Source of the DNA: Tyto alba
Taxonomy: Eukaryota > Chordata > Aves > Strigiformes > Tytonidae
NCBI RefSeq assembly: GCF_018691265.1
Contig: NW_024881300.1
Coordinates: 6,499,546 to 6,563,545, forward strand
Length of the DNA: 64,000 nt
Direction of reading: 5' to 3'
This document shows, piece by piece, positions 10,720-22,070 of this stretch. The notes beneath the pieces are model-generated. The model worked only from the letters and a program-made list of their open reading frames with translations, was not told the DNA's origin and ran no database searches. The position numbers were made by a program, and so were the translations under genes. Each line of letters starts with the position of its first letter. Position 1 is the first letter of the stretch.

Positions 10720-13385
10720 TTTTCTAATATGAGAATTATATTTCTTTTATTTTGCTTTTCTCTTTTGTGAGTGCATATTGACTGCAATATGCAAAAAAAC
10801 CTATTTTTGCAGAGCTAGTGTGTAAATGGGGACATTTACACATCTGAGCTTAAAAAGCCTGCTACTCCTTCTAACCTAGCACACAAAAGAATCCCAAATA
10901 TAGCTATGTCACTGCAGAAAGCTACATTCAAGTGAACAGACATCTTCTTTGCATGGGCTTTCACAACAGATAGGAAAACATTATTTTCTCAGGAAAAAAA
11001 ATAAACACATTTAAAGCTGACCTTCCTTAATGACACTAGGAGACAATCAAATGACCATACATTTGCTAGTTTGATTTTCAGTAAGTTATGCAGTTTTCAG
11101 TAAGTTAGCCCATTCTGTATTTTAGACATAGATTTACCTTTTTGAAATGCCCCTTGATAACTAAAGAGTACAAGTCTCATTGAAAGTCAATGAAAAGTCT
11201 GTTGCTAAGTCAATGCATTACTTGAAGTGCCATGTCTCATCTGCTGATGTATGACACGGCACTTTACCAGAGCATATTGTTTTTTTACTGCAAGTAGTCC
11301 TGCTCCGTGTGCCTAAGGGATTTCAAGAGCTGGGAGAAAAATCCCAAGGCTTACTCTTGCACTCTGTATTCCTGGTTTTGACTGGTTTCCAAAATAGGTG
11401 AATTGGGGGCTTTTTGTTTGTACTAGTGTTATGAAATCAGGGCTTAATCTGGGCTAAAGCATGTGTGACCCCTTCGTTAAAACTTCTTCCAAAGGCATTT
11501 GTTGAGAATTGAAACTTTGAGGATGTTGGGTAATGACTTAGGAAAGCAAAAGAACATAAAAGCAAATGTAAGAGGTACAGAAGGAAAAGTGAAAGGGTAA
11601 TGAATTCCAAATGTACTTAGTATTTTCACTTGTATTTAAGTATCACTTTTTTTGTAATATGTAACATAATGCAAACTGTCTTAGAGCTGGAAACTATGAA
11701 TTTTGGGTACGGAATGGGAAACATGCAGTTTCATAAGGTTCTGGTTAGGGTTCCATATTGGCAGTCTATATTGTTGTATTTAATTTTCACTCAAAATTCA
11801 GAAGTCTTAGAATGCATACAAACACCCATATATTGTGTTGTTTGAAGTTGTAATTTTTTATTTGCTACCAAGCTATGATATCTCCTAATAGCTGTGTAGC
11901 GCTTAAGGGAAAAAGAAATCATTCTGTTAAATGTATCTATACTTTTCATTGGCTCTTGAGTCAATTTATACAATTGATGTTGATACATTTGTCATGGAAT
12001 ATTCTAGTGTACAGGTGGAAACAGATGATACAGTATTACTTTTTTTGGTGACAAAATGGTATGCAATGCATTGGAAGATTAGTTATCCATAGCAGTTATA
12101 TGAAATGCAAATGTCATAACACAGATTACATTTCCATAAAACCAAAATAACACTTCAATGTATGTGATTTAGTTTTACTGTGCACATTTTTATTTAGCAG
12201 AACTGACACATTGCTTCATATTTGCATCATTTTTTTGCCTTTCACATTGAACAAAAAGGTAAAAAACTATTTCAATGTATAGTAACCATTTCAGTGCTGG
12301 AAAAGTCTCTCAAAAGGCATTCGTAGCTTAATAAAAAAATAATCTCCCACTTTTTTATCTCTAGTGCTAAAAGCAAAAGAAGGTACATAGGCCAAATATT
12401 GAAGATTCCCCCTGAAGTTCCATTATGGAAATCTTGCCTGTCTGAAACCCCACTTTGTGACAGCATTTACAGAAAAAGATCTAGAGTGATGGAAGAGGGA
12501 TGGATGTGGTAAAGGGACAATATTTTTTGACATCACTTATACTTCATTATCTATCTGAATCAATTAATTAGGTTTACTAGGTATTTATAAAAATAATCAG
12601 TTTCTTGTCCAATTCTTGGAACAGGCCTACTTTAGCTAGAGCAGTTCTCAGCCCATCTAAGTTTCAAGGATACAGGAAAGAACTGGGAAGAGCAGGTTTC
12701 ATAGGCAGTTAAGCATCCATCAGACTCTGAACTTCTCTCTGTATTGTTTAGTCAGTTGGTTGCTTATTAAAAAAAATAGACGTTAAGGGGGACTAGCCAT
12801 CCTCCAGAGAGCTCTGGCAGACTACTTACTTGATTTTGAATTTTTTTGTTCATTAATTATTATCATGTGCTTACATATGTGGATAATGAACTCATTTAGC
12901 TAGGATGTCAACAAGGTACAAAAAGCATTTTTAACGAAGAGTTACAATAAACGAAGTAGAAGATGTGAGGCAGCAGTTAAACATAGAGAGAAGAAGCTGT
13001 TCCAGGAATGAGAGTTTGGTAGGCAGAGACATCATGTTGCTGACCTCGTCATGCTGTTTGTAGGATGTCTCAGCCTGTAAAGCACCATGTGTAGCTGTGG
13101 GGATCACTAATATGCCATTGCTATGTTCTTGTCCATCTGTAAGATAAGCAACTACCATAAATTATTATTTAATTTCTCTCTGTAATCAGTGCAGGGGTAT
13201 AAATACCTCTGCGTTGTTAGTATCTATCTTCAGACATCCCTGGAGGGGGATGTATTTCCACTGATGAGTGGGGGGAGTAACTAACTTTATACAGCTAAAA
13301 TGCAGAGACAAGTCCCATCCTCTGTGTGCTCTCTCAAAGAGCTGGCAGTCATTTCCTGTGTGGGTTGTGGTGTGTGTGGTGGAGA

Positions 13386-13395
<10 letters not shown>
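10720..13395. other. AT-rich noncoding DNA
   Basis: No gene is recognised. There is a 19-bp-period direct repeat containing TTTTCAGTAAGTTA (11075-11107), and a CATTGAAAGTCAATG palindrome-like core (11171-11218) resembling the relic at 4541-4610. Open frames here are 60-75 codons without features. Confidence 0.6.

Positions 13396-13429
<34 letters not shown>
13396..13429. repeat. Poly-T tract (34 nt), the longest in the window
   Basis: This is an uninterrupted run of 34 T, preceded by a GT/GGT-rich stretch. It produces artefactual poly-F and poly-K open frames on the two strands. Its length makes it prone to slippage and to error in the assembly. Confidence 0.9.
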
Positions 13430-13435
<6 letters not shown>

Positions 13436-14704
13436 CTACACCTGCATAACTTCATCCTGTTAGTATTCATATCCAGAACACTTGGCATGCACTGGCATTT
13501 AAAACTAAATTACTGTTAATAGTCTGTAACACATCAGTAGTAGCATGAAGTGCTACTTTGTGAGATAACAATGGATGCTGTAAATGGAACTTGATTTTTC
13601 ACAATATCTGACTGTGGCATGAGAAAAGTGGAATCTAAATGGTCATGATACAATAAAGCATCTGCAGGCTAGCTGAGACACTAAATTAGCATTTTTTCAT
13701 AAAGCATAGTGTGGTGCATAGCCTGTAAACCATGCTAATAGCTGTATCTTCGTAATTCATAAAGCATATACAGCACATGCAGGTGGTTTCTTATTTTGTA
13801 CAGGCAGAATTGTTTGAGCCTTGTACCAAGGTATATATCCCATGAATCTTGGCTTTCTCATGGAAAAGATTACTTTCTTACTGTTACTGTTTAATTGTTT
13901 TTACTGATTGATCATATCTATTGTATTTTGCTATAAACAGCATATAATTTAAAGAATAAAGCCATGATTTCATTGCATGCTATTATTGCTGTTATTTTGT
14001 ACAGATGTTAAACAAAAATTGCATGTTATTACTATTCACCTGTTTATGGCAATTTCACTTCCAGTAGTCAAAGATATGTCAGTGATGGCAAAATATGTGC
14101 TTGCACTATAATAAACTACTAGATGTATATTTGTATTTTTGTTGTGGGTTAAGCAGTCTGGAGCAACTTCAAAAACTAAAACTTCCCAAATGGTGATGTT
14201 CAGTTGGCTAGCCTCTAAACTGAAGTTTGTTGCAATAAGTTGGAAGTGGCAGGAGAAAAACACCTTCTCTGTGCTATAGTTTGCTGTAAGAGATCCTCAG
14301 AGGTGTGCTGGTTGTGCAGTCATTTCCATTGAGATACATGTGAATTTTAATAAAAACAGACAAGCCTCTCCAACTGGGGTTTGTAGGCAAACTATATAGA
14401 AACATTGGATGGAAATCAGCAAAAGAGCTGGATACTTGTGCTCAGCATGCCTGGAAATACGTTAATGCACTCTTATATAAATGGCCTTAATGGAGAGAAT
14501 GGAAAGTGTCCAGCTACAATAGCTAACTTGATAAACCTCAGCATGCTGAGTGCACTGTTCAGCCTGGCTGATCGAAAAGATAAATCCAGTCAGTAACTAG
14601 GATGAACACTACTACCTGGTTTTCCAAATTAAGGCCCTGGCACAGTGGCATTTGGGCTCTGCATGCCATGCTGTGCATAACCCCACCCACAGAGAAAAAG
14701 GTGA
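13430..14704. other. AT-rich noncoding DNA
   Basis: Nothing identifiable is seen. The frames at 14036-14263 (minus) and 14405-14596 (plus) are 63-75 codons and lack recognisable motifs. Confidence 0.6.
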
Positions 14705-14705
14705 T

Positions 14706-14737
<32 letters not shown>

Positions 14738-14740
14738 TTA
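14705..14740. repeat. Interrupted poly-T tract
   Basis: Thirteen T, one C, then 22 T. It lies 70-80 bp from the edge of the CpG-rich island. Read on the minus strand it is a poly-A tract just after the island, which leaves open that the island is a reverse-oriented retrocopy. No AATAAA is visible immediately before it. Confidence 0.85.
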
Positions 14741-14789
14741 AAGCTGTGGGACTGCACTAATTTTGTGTTATTCTCTGGTATTCTGTAGT

Positions 14790-15690
14790 GGGGCAGACTC
14801 ACAGGCTGCTGGACTCAGGTTGACAGCGGGCGAGTGCGAGGCTGCAGGAAGCACCACAAAATGGAGCACCCATGGGCTGGTGGACACGGACTGCCTCAAC
14901 GCGGGCAGGACCCACCACAGGGCCCGTGGCCTGTCGGCTGCTGCTGCGGAGGGTCGGCAGGTGAGCCCCGCCACTGGGCCAGCGTCTTGCCCACTCGTGC
15001 TGGGAGTGGGAGTGGGCCAGGCCCTGCACCCACCAGGGGTCTGACCAGCCCCGGCCATTAGCAGGCTGCCCCATCGGGTCTGGGGGGAGGTCGAGGCATC
15101 CTGCCAGACCACCCCTCTCTGGGCTCGGTGAGCCCGTGGGCAGCGCAGGGTCCCGCCGCGCCACGGCGCCAGGCCTGTGCGGGGGGTGTGCGGGTGAGCC
15201 GGAGCAGGGCCCAGCGGTAATGGCCGCCCTGCCACCTCCCTGCCGATCGGCCCCGGCCCCGCCCTGCTCAGAGGCTTCGGGGCAGGAGTTGTCCCTGAAC
15301 CTGGAGCTGGGTCCTAAGCGCTCCTCACAGCAAAGGGGCGGCAACACTTGGCTCTAACCAAATGCACCAGTACACATCCCTACATCTTCAGCTGGCCACG
15401 GTTCACAAGCGATACTTCTTCCTTTGCTCTTGTCTGTTCTGCGTTGGTGCAAAGTGGTTGCCAGGGATGTAAAGAAGAGAATCAAAGAGCTGGCATTAGT
15501 GCCATAGGCAAGGATGTTTTGTGCATTCCCCTCTCCCCACAGAGCTGAACTGGTTTATTTGAGGATGGGGCATGAGAGATTCCCCAGGCCCCTGGGCAGC
15601 GCTGGGGGGTGAACCCTGAAGTCCAAGGGTGACAGGAGCATGTGGAGCTGCCAGCAACCATCACACGCTCCCCGTTTTGCCTCAAAACAC
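14790..15690. promoter_or_regulatory. CpG-rich, GC-rich island (core 14820-15360)
   Basis: In an otherwise AT-rich window this block is strongly GC-rich. By hand I count roughly 38 CpG in about 540 bp of the core at about two-thirds GC. That gives an observed/expected ratio near 0.6 and meets the usual CpG-island criteria. A GC box (GGGGCGG, 15335-15341) and several CCCCGCC-type strings are present. Stop codons are scarce, so long frames occur on both strands (182 and 155 codons on minus, ending near 14799 and 14768; 93 and 75 on plus). Their products are P/G/A/S-rich with no domain, so I do not call them genes. It could be a promoter or first exon of an unseen transcript, an exapted retrocopy, or a GC-rich repeat. 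Confidence 0.55.
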
Positions 15691-16689
15691 TGGAAATGTT
15701 TACCTTGACATAGATAAGCAGTAGATCTAGCTTGGGGGAAGAGTCACTACAGTGGTGAGGGAGAAATAAAGTACTTGAATTAGGGATTTCTAAGTAAAAG
15801 TCTGATTCTTCAGTTTTATATAAAGTGGATTTCTGTCAATAGTTGCAGAGGGCAGCAAAGAAAACTGTGAATATTGATTACTCTCTTAGGAGAAAAGGGT
15901 CATTTGTTAAATGTAACCTAACATTTGATTGCAGGGGAATAGGTTAATTTCAAAGAGTGATTTTCCACATTTTGTATTTCGAAGATGTTCAAAGAAAGAA
16001 GAAAGTGATTGACCATGTTTCATTAAATCTTTCTTCCAGTCCTCAATACCAGTGTTTATTTGACAAGGACTTAGACAAAAACAAGCAATAAAATGTTAAA
16101 AAGCTTTTTAATTGTGTCTTAGATGCTGTTGCTTTATTGTAACTCTAAAGGCCCAGCTTAACATGGGTTTGGAAACTGGGCTTATTTTGCACTGAGGTAG
16201 GGAAAAAGTTGTGACTACTGTGAGGAGCATCTATCATAGTATAACTTTTGTTTCTCAACTAATTATGGTTTGATGGCAACATTTAGTCATATTACAGAAG
16301 GAAATTAGGAATATGATTCCATATGAATTGTTAAAGACTTTGCTGTTGACTCATCTTGTAGTGCACGTTTCCTAAAAGCTCAGCTTCTTGCTTGTTTGAA
16401 GCCCTCGCAGTGAGGTGTTCATGGCAGCTTTTGGGCTTTATGCTGCACACTAGAGCTGACTCGGCATGCTAAAGCCATTTGATCAGCTGATCCCATAATA
16501 GAGATCTATTGGAATAAGGCCTTGAAAAAGTATTTGGCTGTGTGATCTTAGCCAATTTCAGGAGTTTGAATCATGTGGCATTCATGATCAAACACTAAAC
16601 CAGAGGTGATTACTTCATGAAACCACCAGCTGAAGAGTTGATCACAGCTGCATCAGATCTTTGTTCCCTGCTTTCCTTTCCCCTTGCAG
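15691..16689. other. AT-rich noncoding DNA
   Basis: No gene or repeat is recognised. The sequence becomes AT-rich again directly after the island. Confidence 0.6.
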
Positions 16690-17075
16690 GTGTATGTTAT
16701 TAAGGGCAGAATCTGTAATGATGACCGAGCCAGTCAGACTGTTAGTGTTGACTACTACTGCAGTCTTCCAGGTGATGGAAGTCACATGCAGTTTTGTTTT
16801 TAGCTCTTTTTTTTTTTTTTTTTTTTTTTCCAGCTGATCAAAGAAGTCGTGATTTCCCACCATACTGCAATTTCTTGTAGAAGCTGTAGTGTGATATTCC
16901 TGGCAAAGCCCTATCAAGACCTTGGAAACCTAGCATCAAAGTATTTATACATGTTGGAGAGCTGGCCTATGTACAAGTGTCTGCTGTACGAATTATTGCA
17001 GTACCTCATCTGGATTGAGTCTCCTGCTCTTCTAGTTTGTCAGTGCATCAGCAGAGGTGTGGAAGAAAGATACAG
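16690..17075 (+). other. Weak candidate exon pair
   Basis: TTCCTTTCCCCTTGCAG (AG 16688-16689) is an excellent acceptor, followed by an 82-nt open segment ending CTTCCAG|GTGATG (16771|16772). A second acceptor, poly-T plus CCAG (16833), opens a frame from 16834 to 17079, with an AG|GTAACT donor at 17075|17076. The two segments join in phase. However, the implied intron is only 62 nt, the second acceptor sits in a homopolymer, and the encoded sequence matches no family I know. Most likely this is decoy splice sites, with a small chance of a noncoding or young transcript. Confidence 0.12.
16807..16829. repeat. Poly-T tract (23 nt)
   Basis: This is an uninterrupted T run immediately followed by CCAG, so it mimics a 3' splice site. 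Confidence 0.85.
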
Positions 17076-17079
17076 GTAA

Positions 17080-20000
17080 CTTTTAGAAACTTGAATTTTT
17101 CTAATGTATCAGCCTATATATGAAATATTAGAAACAAATGTTAATTGCTAGCTGGTTTAAGTATGGTTATGTTACTTTTTTTTCTTTCCTTTTTAGTTTC
17201 TATTTTCCCTTAATTATATACAGTGAGTTCTGCATTCTGATGTTGTATGGTATGTTGTCTAAAAATAACCATGGTTTGATTTGCAATAGAGTTTGTGGAC
17301 TTCTGTATGTTTTGCCCGAGACAATGAACATCTGAATATTTTTTGACTAGCTCTTTGAAGAGAAAAAAACCCCACACAACTGTGCAGTAGTTTAATAAGT
17401 GTTAAGTGTAATAAAACTAATTGAAGTCTGAAATGTTTAATGTTAGAAAACCTTTTATTGTGGGTTTTGTTTTTGTTTTGTTTTGTTTTTCCCTTTTAGA
17501 ATTTAGAGGTTTTAAAAATGTGCTTGGAGCCTTGGTTGTCATGTCTTCTCAAATGTCTGTGGGTAGCTTTTTCACTTCCCAGGAAATCTGTAGCAACTAT
17601 GCTGTTTGCTGTGACGATGTAAGCTGCATCTAGGGATGAATTAGCACATATGGTGACTTTGTTATCTCCATAACTATAATAACATCAGGTTTGGCTTCAT
17701 GTTCACTTTTCCTTTTCTCTTCAGACAGAGGCGTAGAGATATAGGAAGGATAATGTTCTTTGTTGCTTGTATTTCCACCAGTGGTGTGCCAAGTGGTTAG
17801 ATTCTATGGTTTGAATTTACCAATAAGATTCCTAACAGTTAAGGTGAGAACAATATCTACTGTCATCTTCTGAAGTATTAGATGCAGGAAATCAATACAT
17901 TTCTCAAGTTTGTTCTAAATGGTGATGCAGACATTAGATACCTCTGTGGATTTTTATTTCAGAAATTAGTAGCAAGTTAAAGATGTTCATACCCTCAGTC
18001 TTTACCTGCCTGATATTTAATAGAGGCTGTTAAGACTCCCGAAATTCATTGACTGTAAAAAAATGCATTGGAGGGAACACAGGACATTCCGTACCCCAAA
18101 ACCCAATGAACTCAACCCCAAAAAACCAACAACTCTGCCTTCAATTTTTTTGTGAAGCTTGAAATTTACTATCTGACAATAATTCTTGCCATGTGGAATA
18201 TTACACCTGGCCTGAAATGATTTGTGAGAGGATGTTGCAGATGAGTTTATTAGTGCTGTGATATGTGACTCACTTATTTTGATAGTTCGCTTCATGATCT
18301 TCATACAGAGGTCTTCCTTTAGCAAAGCTACCTTCCTATTACAGACTTTCAGTTGTCCCTCCTTCTTTTCCAGCTGTCATCATCTATCTGCACTAAGAAT
18401 CGTTAATGACCTAAGATTTTTCAAATCTTCTTTGTAGCTATGGGAACAGAGCTCAGATTCTGGGACAAGAAAAAAAAAAAAAAAAAATCATGAGCCTGCA
18501 CTGCTAGTGATGATGGAGACCTTGTAGGAGAGTGTATATGTGCAACAATTATTGTATACAGCTGAACTCTTCCCCTTCTATTCAACTATATTTCCGATGT
18601 TTGGGTTTGTTTTCTTTTTTTAGCTTCTTCTGGTGTTTTAGGTTTTGTTTTGGGTTTTTTTGGGGGGGATTGCTCAAACCTTTGAATGTGTTTTGAGAGG
18701 TGATATGCTTAACTTTTAAGCCTCTATATGTATTCCTGAATTCTCTATCTTGAAGGTTTTTTTTATTTCTTGCTATTACTGTATTCTATGTCAACACTGT
18801 TGACTGGAGTGACTAATACTGTTAATGTTGTTAATCACTAAATTTGTATTTATCAAAAGAACTTTCAGGTTTGTCTATTTTTCACGACTAAATAATTGTT
18901 CAATGGCATAACAAATTTGGCAGAAGTTCCAGCAGTGAAGTGTTGAATTGAGTGTTTTTAGATCATTTGACAAAGTTTGTGTGTGATCAGCCTGTCCTCT
19001 GATATTTCATTATCAAGGTAATAGAAAGCTGTTTGTAGTTCAGAGGCATTCTCTGTCTGATGATATGTATTTCTGTGACTCATGATTTTGAACAAAACCT
19101 TTCACTGGTTGAGAGTACAGCATTTCAAAGTGGATTTGGTTTGGTGGAGTTCTCTTGTTTGATTGTTTTGTTGTTAGTTTTTTGTTTGTTTGTTTTTCTG
19201 TGAAATATAAGAATACTTCACATCAGTTCCTGGGGACCTGATTCAACATAAAGAAAAGAAACCCTTCCATTAACTTAAATTATGGGGTTTGGACAATAGC
19301 AGGGGAGACTGACAGACAGGCTCCGAAGTGGCATAAGATTTTGTATATCACACATCAAAATATATCAAATATAAATCGCTATGTTGGGAATACTCTAATG
19401 TTAATCAGGCTCCAGGTGTATTCTAACAAGATTGTGAAGTAAACAAGATACTAGGATAACCTGGGGTGTATTTTTGACATGCAGTGGAAGATGTACTTAA
19501 CTCCTAACCTATCAAATGTCTTCATTTGGAGTTAAAAAACAGTGATTTCTGGTTTTGTTTTATCTTGTAGCTTATTTAATGAAGTGGAGCAAGTAACTTC
19601 TTTACTTTTGTTGTTTTAATGGAAATTAACAATTGGAAGTTTTGCTCCTGTTGGTTAACACAGAAAAGAATTCTCTTGCTGGTGCAACATTTAAAGTTGT
19701 TCTAGTGCTCTGTTAATTTTCTATAATTTATTGAGCTCGCCCTCACTAGAAAATCAACCATAACTTATTATGGTTCATAAAACTCAAACCAAATCAGTCC
19801 AGAGTAGTATACAGTCTTCCTCTCAGATGAGCTTATCCACTCAGTCTGGCAAAGAACCACTCAGTAAGGGGTGATGGGGAACAGAATTTGCCTTTCCAGT
19901 CATTAAGGGCTATGTGTCTGAAGAAGAATAAAACTCTAGAGGAATTAGATTTAGTGTTTTCTGTTTAGTGATGCCTTTTTACTTTGTTAAAAGATGCAAG

Positions 20001-20533
20001 AATAGATTTTTTTGTTTTTTCATCTGGGATGAATATGAATAGCAGTCTTTCAGCTAAGAGTCCTGCTGTCCTAGATGAAGAAAAGTCCTGGCCACTTCTA
20101 AGGAAACCAGAATTTGGTTCACTTGAGACAAAATAAATTTCTTGTTTGTGAGCACAAGCTTCAGGTATTCTCTGAGTGACTACCAGGTCACAAGCACACA
20201 TCACTATTTTTCTGAATCACATGTTCTTGTACTAGTGCAAACTAGTTATTGATTACTATGAAGTTAGAAATACAACACTTTACAGACACTTTTTTTACAT
20301 TAAGACTGATTACAAAAGATGCTTGAAGAAGTAAGACAAATTAACACCTCTAAGATTTTTAATTGGCACTTTTGAGTTCTAGGAAAAGAGTTAAAAGGAA
20401 GGGGCTGAGATGATTGTTAAACATGTTTTGGGCATAGGTGGCATTTGATCTAAAAATGTCACATTTCACTGTGAGCACAAGTATTTCACTGTAAAGGTAT
20501 ATTGGTCCCTGTTAATTATTTTCTTTTAGGATG
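17080..20533. other. AT-rich noncoding DNA with homopolymers
   Basis: No gene is recognised. A poly-A run lies at 18470-18487 and T/G-rich stretches lie near 17465-17495, 18600-18670 and 19160-19200. The 102-codon minus-strand frame at 18017-18325 has no recognisable domain. Confidence 0.6.
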
Positions 20534-21383
20534 AATCATAGAATCTTTTAGATTGGAAAAGACCTTTAAGATCAAGTCCAACCATTAACCTAGCACTGTC
20601 AAGTCCACCACTAAACCATGTCCATAGACACCACATCTATACATCTTTTAAATACCTCCAGAGACTCAACCACTTCCCTGGGCAGCCTGTTCCAATGCTT
20701 GACGACCCTTCTGATGAAGAATTTTTTCCTAATATCCAATTTAAACCTCCCTTGGCACAACTTGAGGCCATTTCCTCTTGTCCTATCACTTCTTACTTGG
20801 AAGAAGAGATCAACACTCATCTTGCTAGAACCTCCTTTCAGGTAGTTGTAGAGAGCAATAAGGTCTCCTCAGGCCTCATTCTCCAGGCTAAAAAACTCCA
20901 GTTCCTTCAGCTGCTTCTCATAAGACTTGTGCTCTAGATGCTTCACCAGCTTTGTTGCCCTGCTTTGGACATGCTCCAGCACCTCAATGTGTTTCTTGTA
21001 GTGAGGGGCCCAAGACTGAACACGGTATTCGAGGTGCGGCCTCACCAGTGCTGAGTACAGGAGGATGATCCCTTCTCTAGTCCTGCTGGCCACACTATTT
21101 CTGATACAAGCCAGGATGCTATTGGCCTTCTTGGCCACCTAAGCAAACTGCTGGCTCATAGTCTGCTGTGTGTCAACCAACACCTCCAGGTCCTTTTCTG
21201 CCAGGCAGCTTTCCAGCCCCTCTTCCCCAAGCCTGTAGCATTGCATGGGGTTGTTGTGACCCAAGTGCAGGACCTTCCTCAGAGCCTTGTTGAACCTCAT
21301 ATAGCCCATTGATCCAGCCTGTCCAGATCCCTCTGTAGAGCCTTCCTACCCTCAAGCAGATCAACGCTCCCACCCAACTTGGT

Positions 21384-21395
21384 GTCATCTGCAAA
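21384..21395 (-). pseudogene. Remnant of CR1 reverse transcriptase catalytic motif (FADD)
   Basis: Plus-strand GTCATCTGCAAA is TTTGCAGATGAC on the minus strand, encoding Phe-Ala-Asp-Asp. This is the catalytic (Y/F)ADD box of the CR1 ORF2 reverse transcriptase, which copies element RNA at the target site. The surrounding frame is interrupted by stops and by the LTR further upstream in the element, so no functional enzyme is encoded. Confidence 0.85.
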
Positions 21396-21578
21396 TTTAG
21401 TCATTGATAAAGATATTAAACAGAATTGGCCCCAATACTGAGCACTGGAGAACATGGATTGTGACTGGCTGCCAACTGGATTTAACTCCATTCGCCACCA
21501 CTCTTTGGGCCCAGCCATCCAACCATTTTTTCACCCACCAAAGAGTTTGCCCATCCAAGCCATGAGGAGCCAGTTTTT

Positions 21579-21583
21579 CCAGG
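21579..21583. repeat. Left target-site duplication (CCAGG)
   Basis: CCAGG directly precedes the LTR and is repeated exactly at 22071-22075 directly after it. Removing the LTR and one copy restores a continuous CR1 sequence, so the five bases were duplicated at insertion. Confidence 0.85.
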
Positions 21584-21764
21584 TGTCCTGCTTTGGACTG
21601 GAATAGAGTTCGTGTTCATTTTGGTAGCTGGAGGAGTGCTGAAGCACACTGAGATTCCAGAGGTTCTTCAGGTCCGAGTGCTCTTGCCTATGTGCAGGGG
21701 GAGCACAGCTGGAGTGTTGGGCCCGGATTGGCAGATATTCCATGTCATGTGACGTTATGCTCAC

Positions 21765-21771
21765 TATATAA
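21765..21771 (+). promoter_or_regulatory. LTR TATA box
   Basis: TATATAA lies in the LTR about 180 bp from its 5' edge. Transcription would start roughly 25-30 bp downstream, near 21795. The upstream GTCATGTGAC and TGACGT strings could bind bHLH-ZIP and CREB/ATF-type factors. Activity is unknown. Confidence 0.6.
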
Positions 21772-21940
21772 AGGAAGGAGTGGGCTGGGAGGGGCTCTCA
21801 TTTCCGAGGAGTGTTGCCATGGCGCTTTTGTGTTTGGGATTGCCAGCTGGGAGCAGGCGGGTGTCAGTCGGCGGGGGGTGAGCAACTGTGTTGTACATTA
21901 CCTGTTGATACTGCTGTCATCGTATTATTCTATTACTGTT

Positions 21941-21946
21941 ATTAAA
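21941..21946 (+). terminator. LTR polyadenylation signal (ATTAAA)
   Basis: This common variant of AATAAA lies downstream of the TATA box, in a T-rich setting followed by a pyrimidine-rich stretch. That is where an R/U5 boundary would be expected. It could end host transcripts prematurely. Confidence 0.5.
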
Positions 21947-22070
21947 TTGTTTTTATCTCAACCTGAGAGTCTCCCTTTGCCCCTCCGATTTCCTCCCCAT
22001 TCCCAAGTGGTGGGAGGGTGGGTGAGCGGCTGCATGGCACTTAGCTGCTGACCACGCCCAAATGACGACA

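Larger units (their letters stand above)
20534..21583 (-). mobile_element. CR1 LINE, 3' part (ORF2 C-terminal region and 3' UTR)
   Basis: Avian chicken-repeat-1 non-LTR retrotransposon in reverse orientation. The plus-strand start at 20534 carries the ATCATAGAAT-type tail motif typical of the CR1 3' end, with no poly-A. Conceptual minus-strand frames are broken but characteristic. They include the FADDTK reverse-transcriptase motif (codons at 21395-21384 and onward), a stretch resembling [20 protein letters not shown] (about 21080-21020), and [12 protein letters not shown] near the end (about 20700). Several frames are needed to read through, so the copy is dead. It continues at 22071-22264 beyond an inserted LTR and is truncated at its 5' end, as most CR1 copies are. 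Confidence 0.95.
21584..22070 (+). mobile_element. Solo LTR of an endogenous retrovirus (about 487 bp)
   Basis: The element begins TGTC and ends GACA, is flanked by a perfect 5-bp duplication, and splits a CR1. It has a TATA box (TATATAA, 21765-21771), an E-box/M-box-like GTCATGTGAC (21744-21753) overlapping TGACGT (21750-21755), and an ATTAAA polyadenylation signal (21941-21946). All fit U3-R-U5 order on the plus strand. There is no internal viral region, so it arose by recombination between two LTRs. A 5-bp duplication fits ERVL/class III. The 3' part resembles LTRs I associate with songbird ERVs. The family name needs a Repbase/Dfam search. Confidence 0.85.

Noticed and set aside
14799..15347. 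182-codon minus-strand frame as a protein-coding gene
   Set aside because: It lies in the GC-rich island where stops are rare. An overlapping 155-codon frame is equally open, and the residues are P/G/A/S-rich with no domain. Kept as a note on the island only.
21692..22051. 119-codon plus-strand frame across the LTR
   Set aside because: It lies within the solo LTR regulatory sequence and has no viral or host protein similarity that I recognise.
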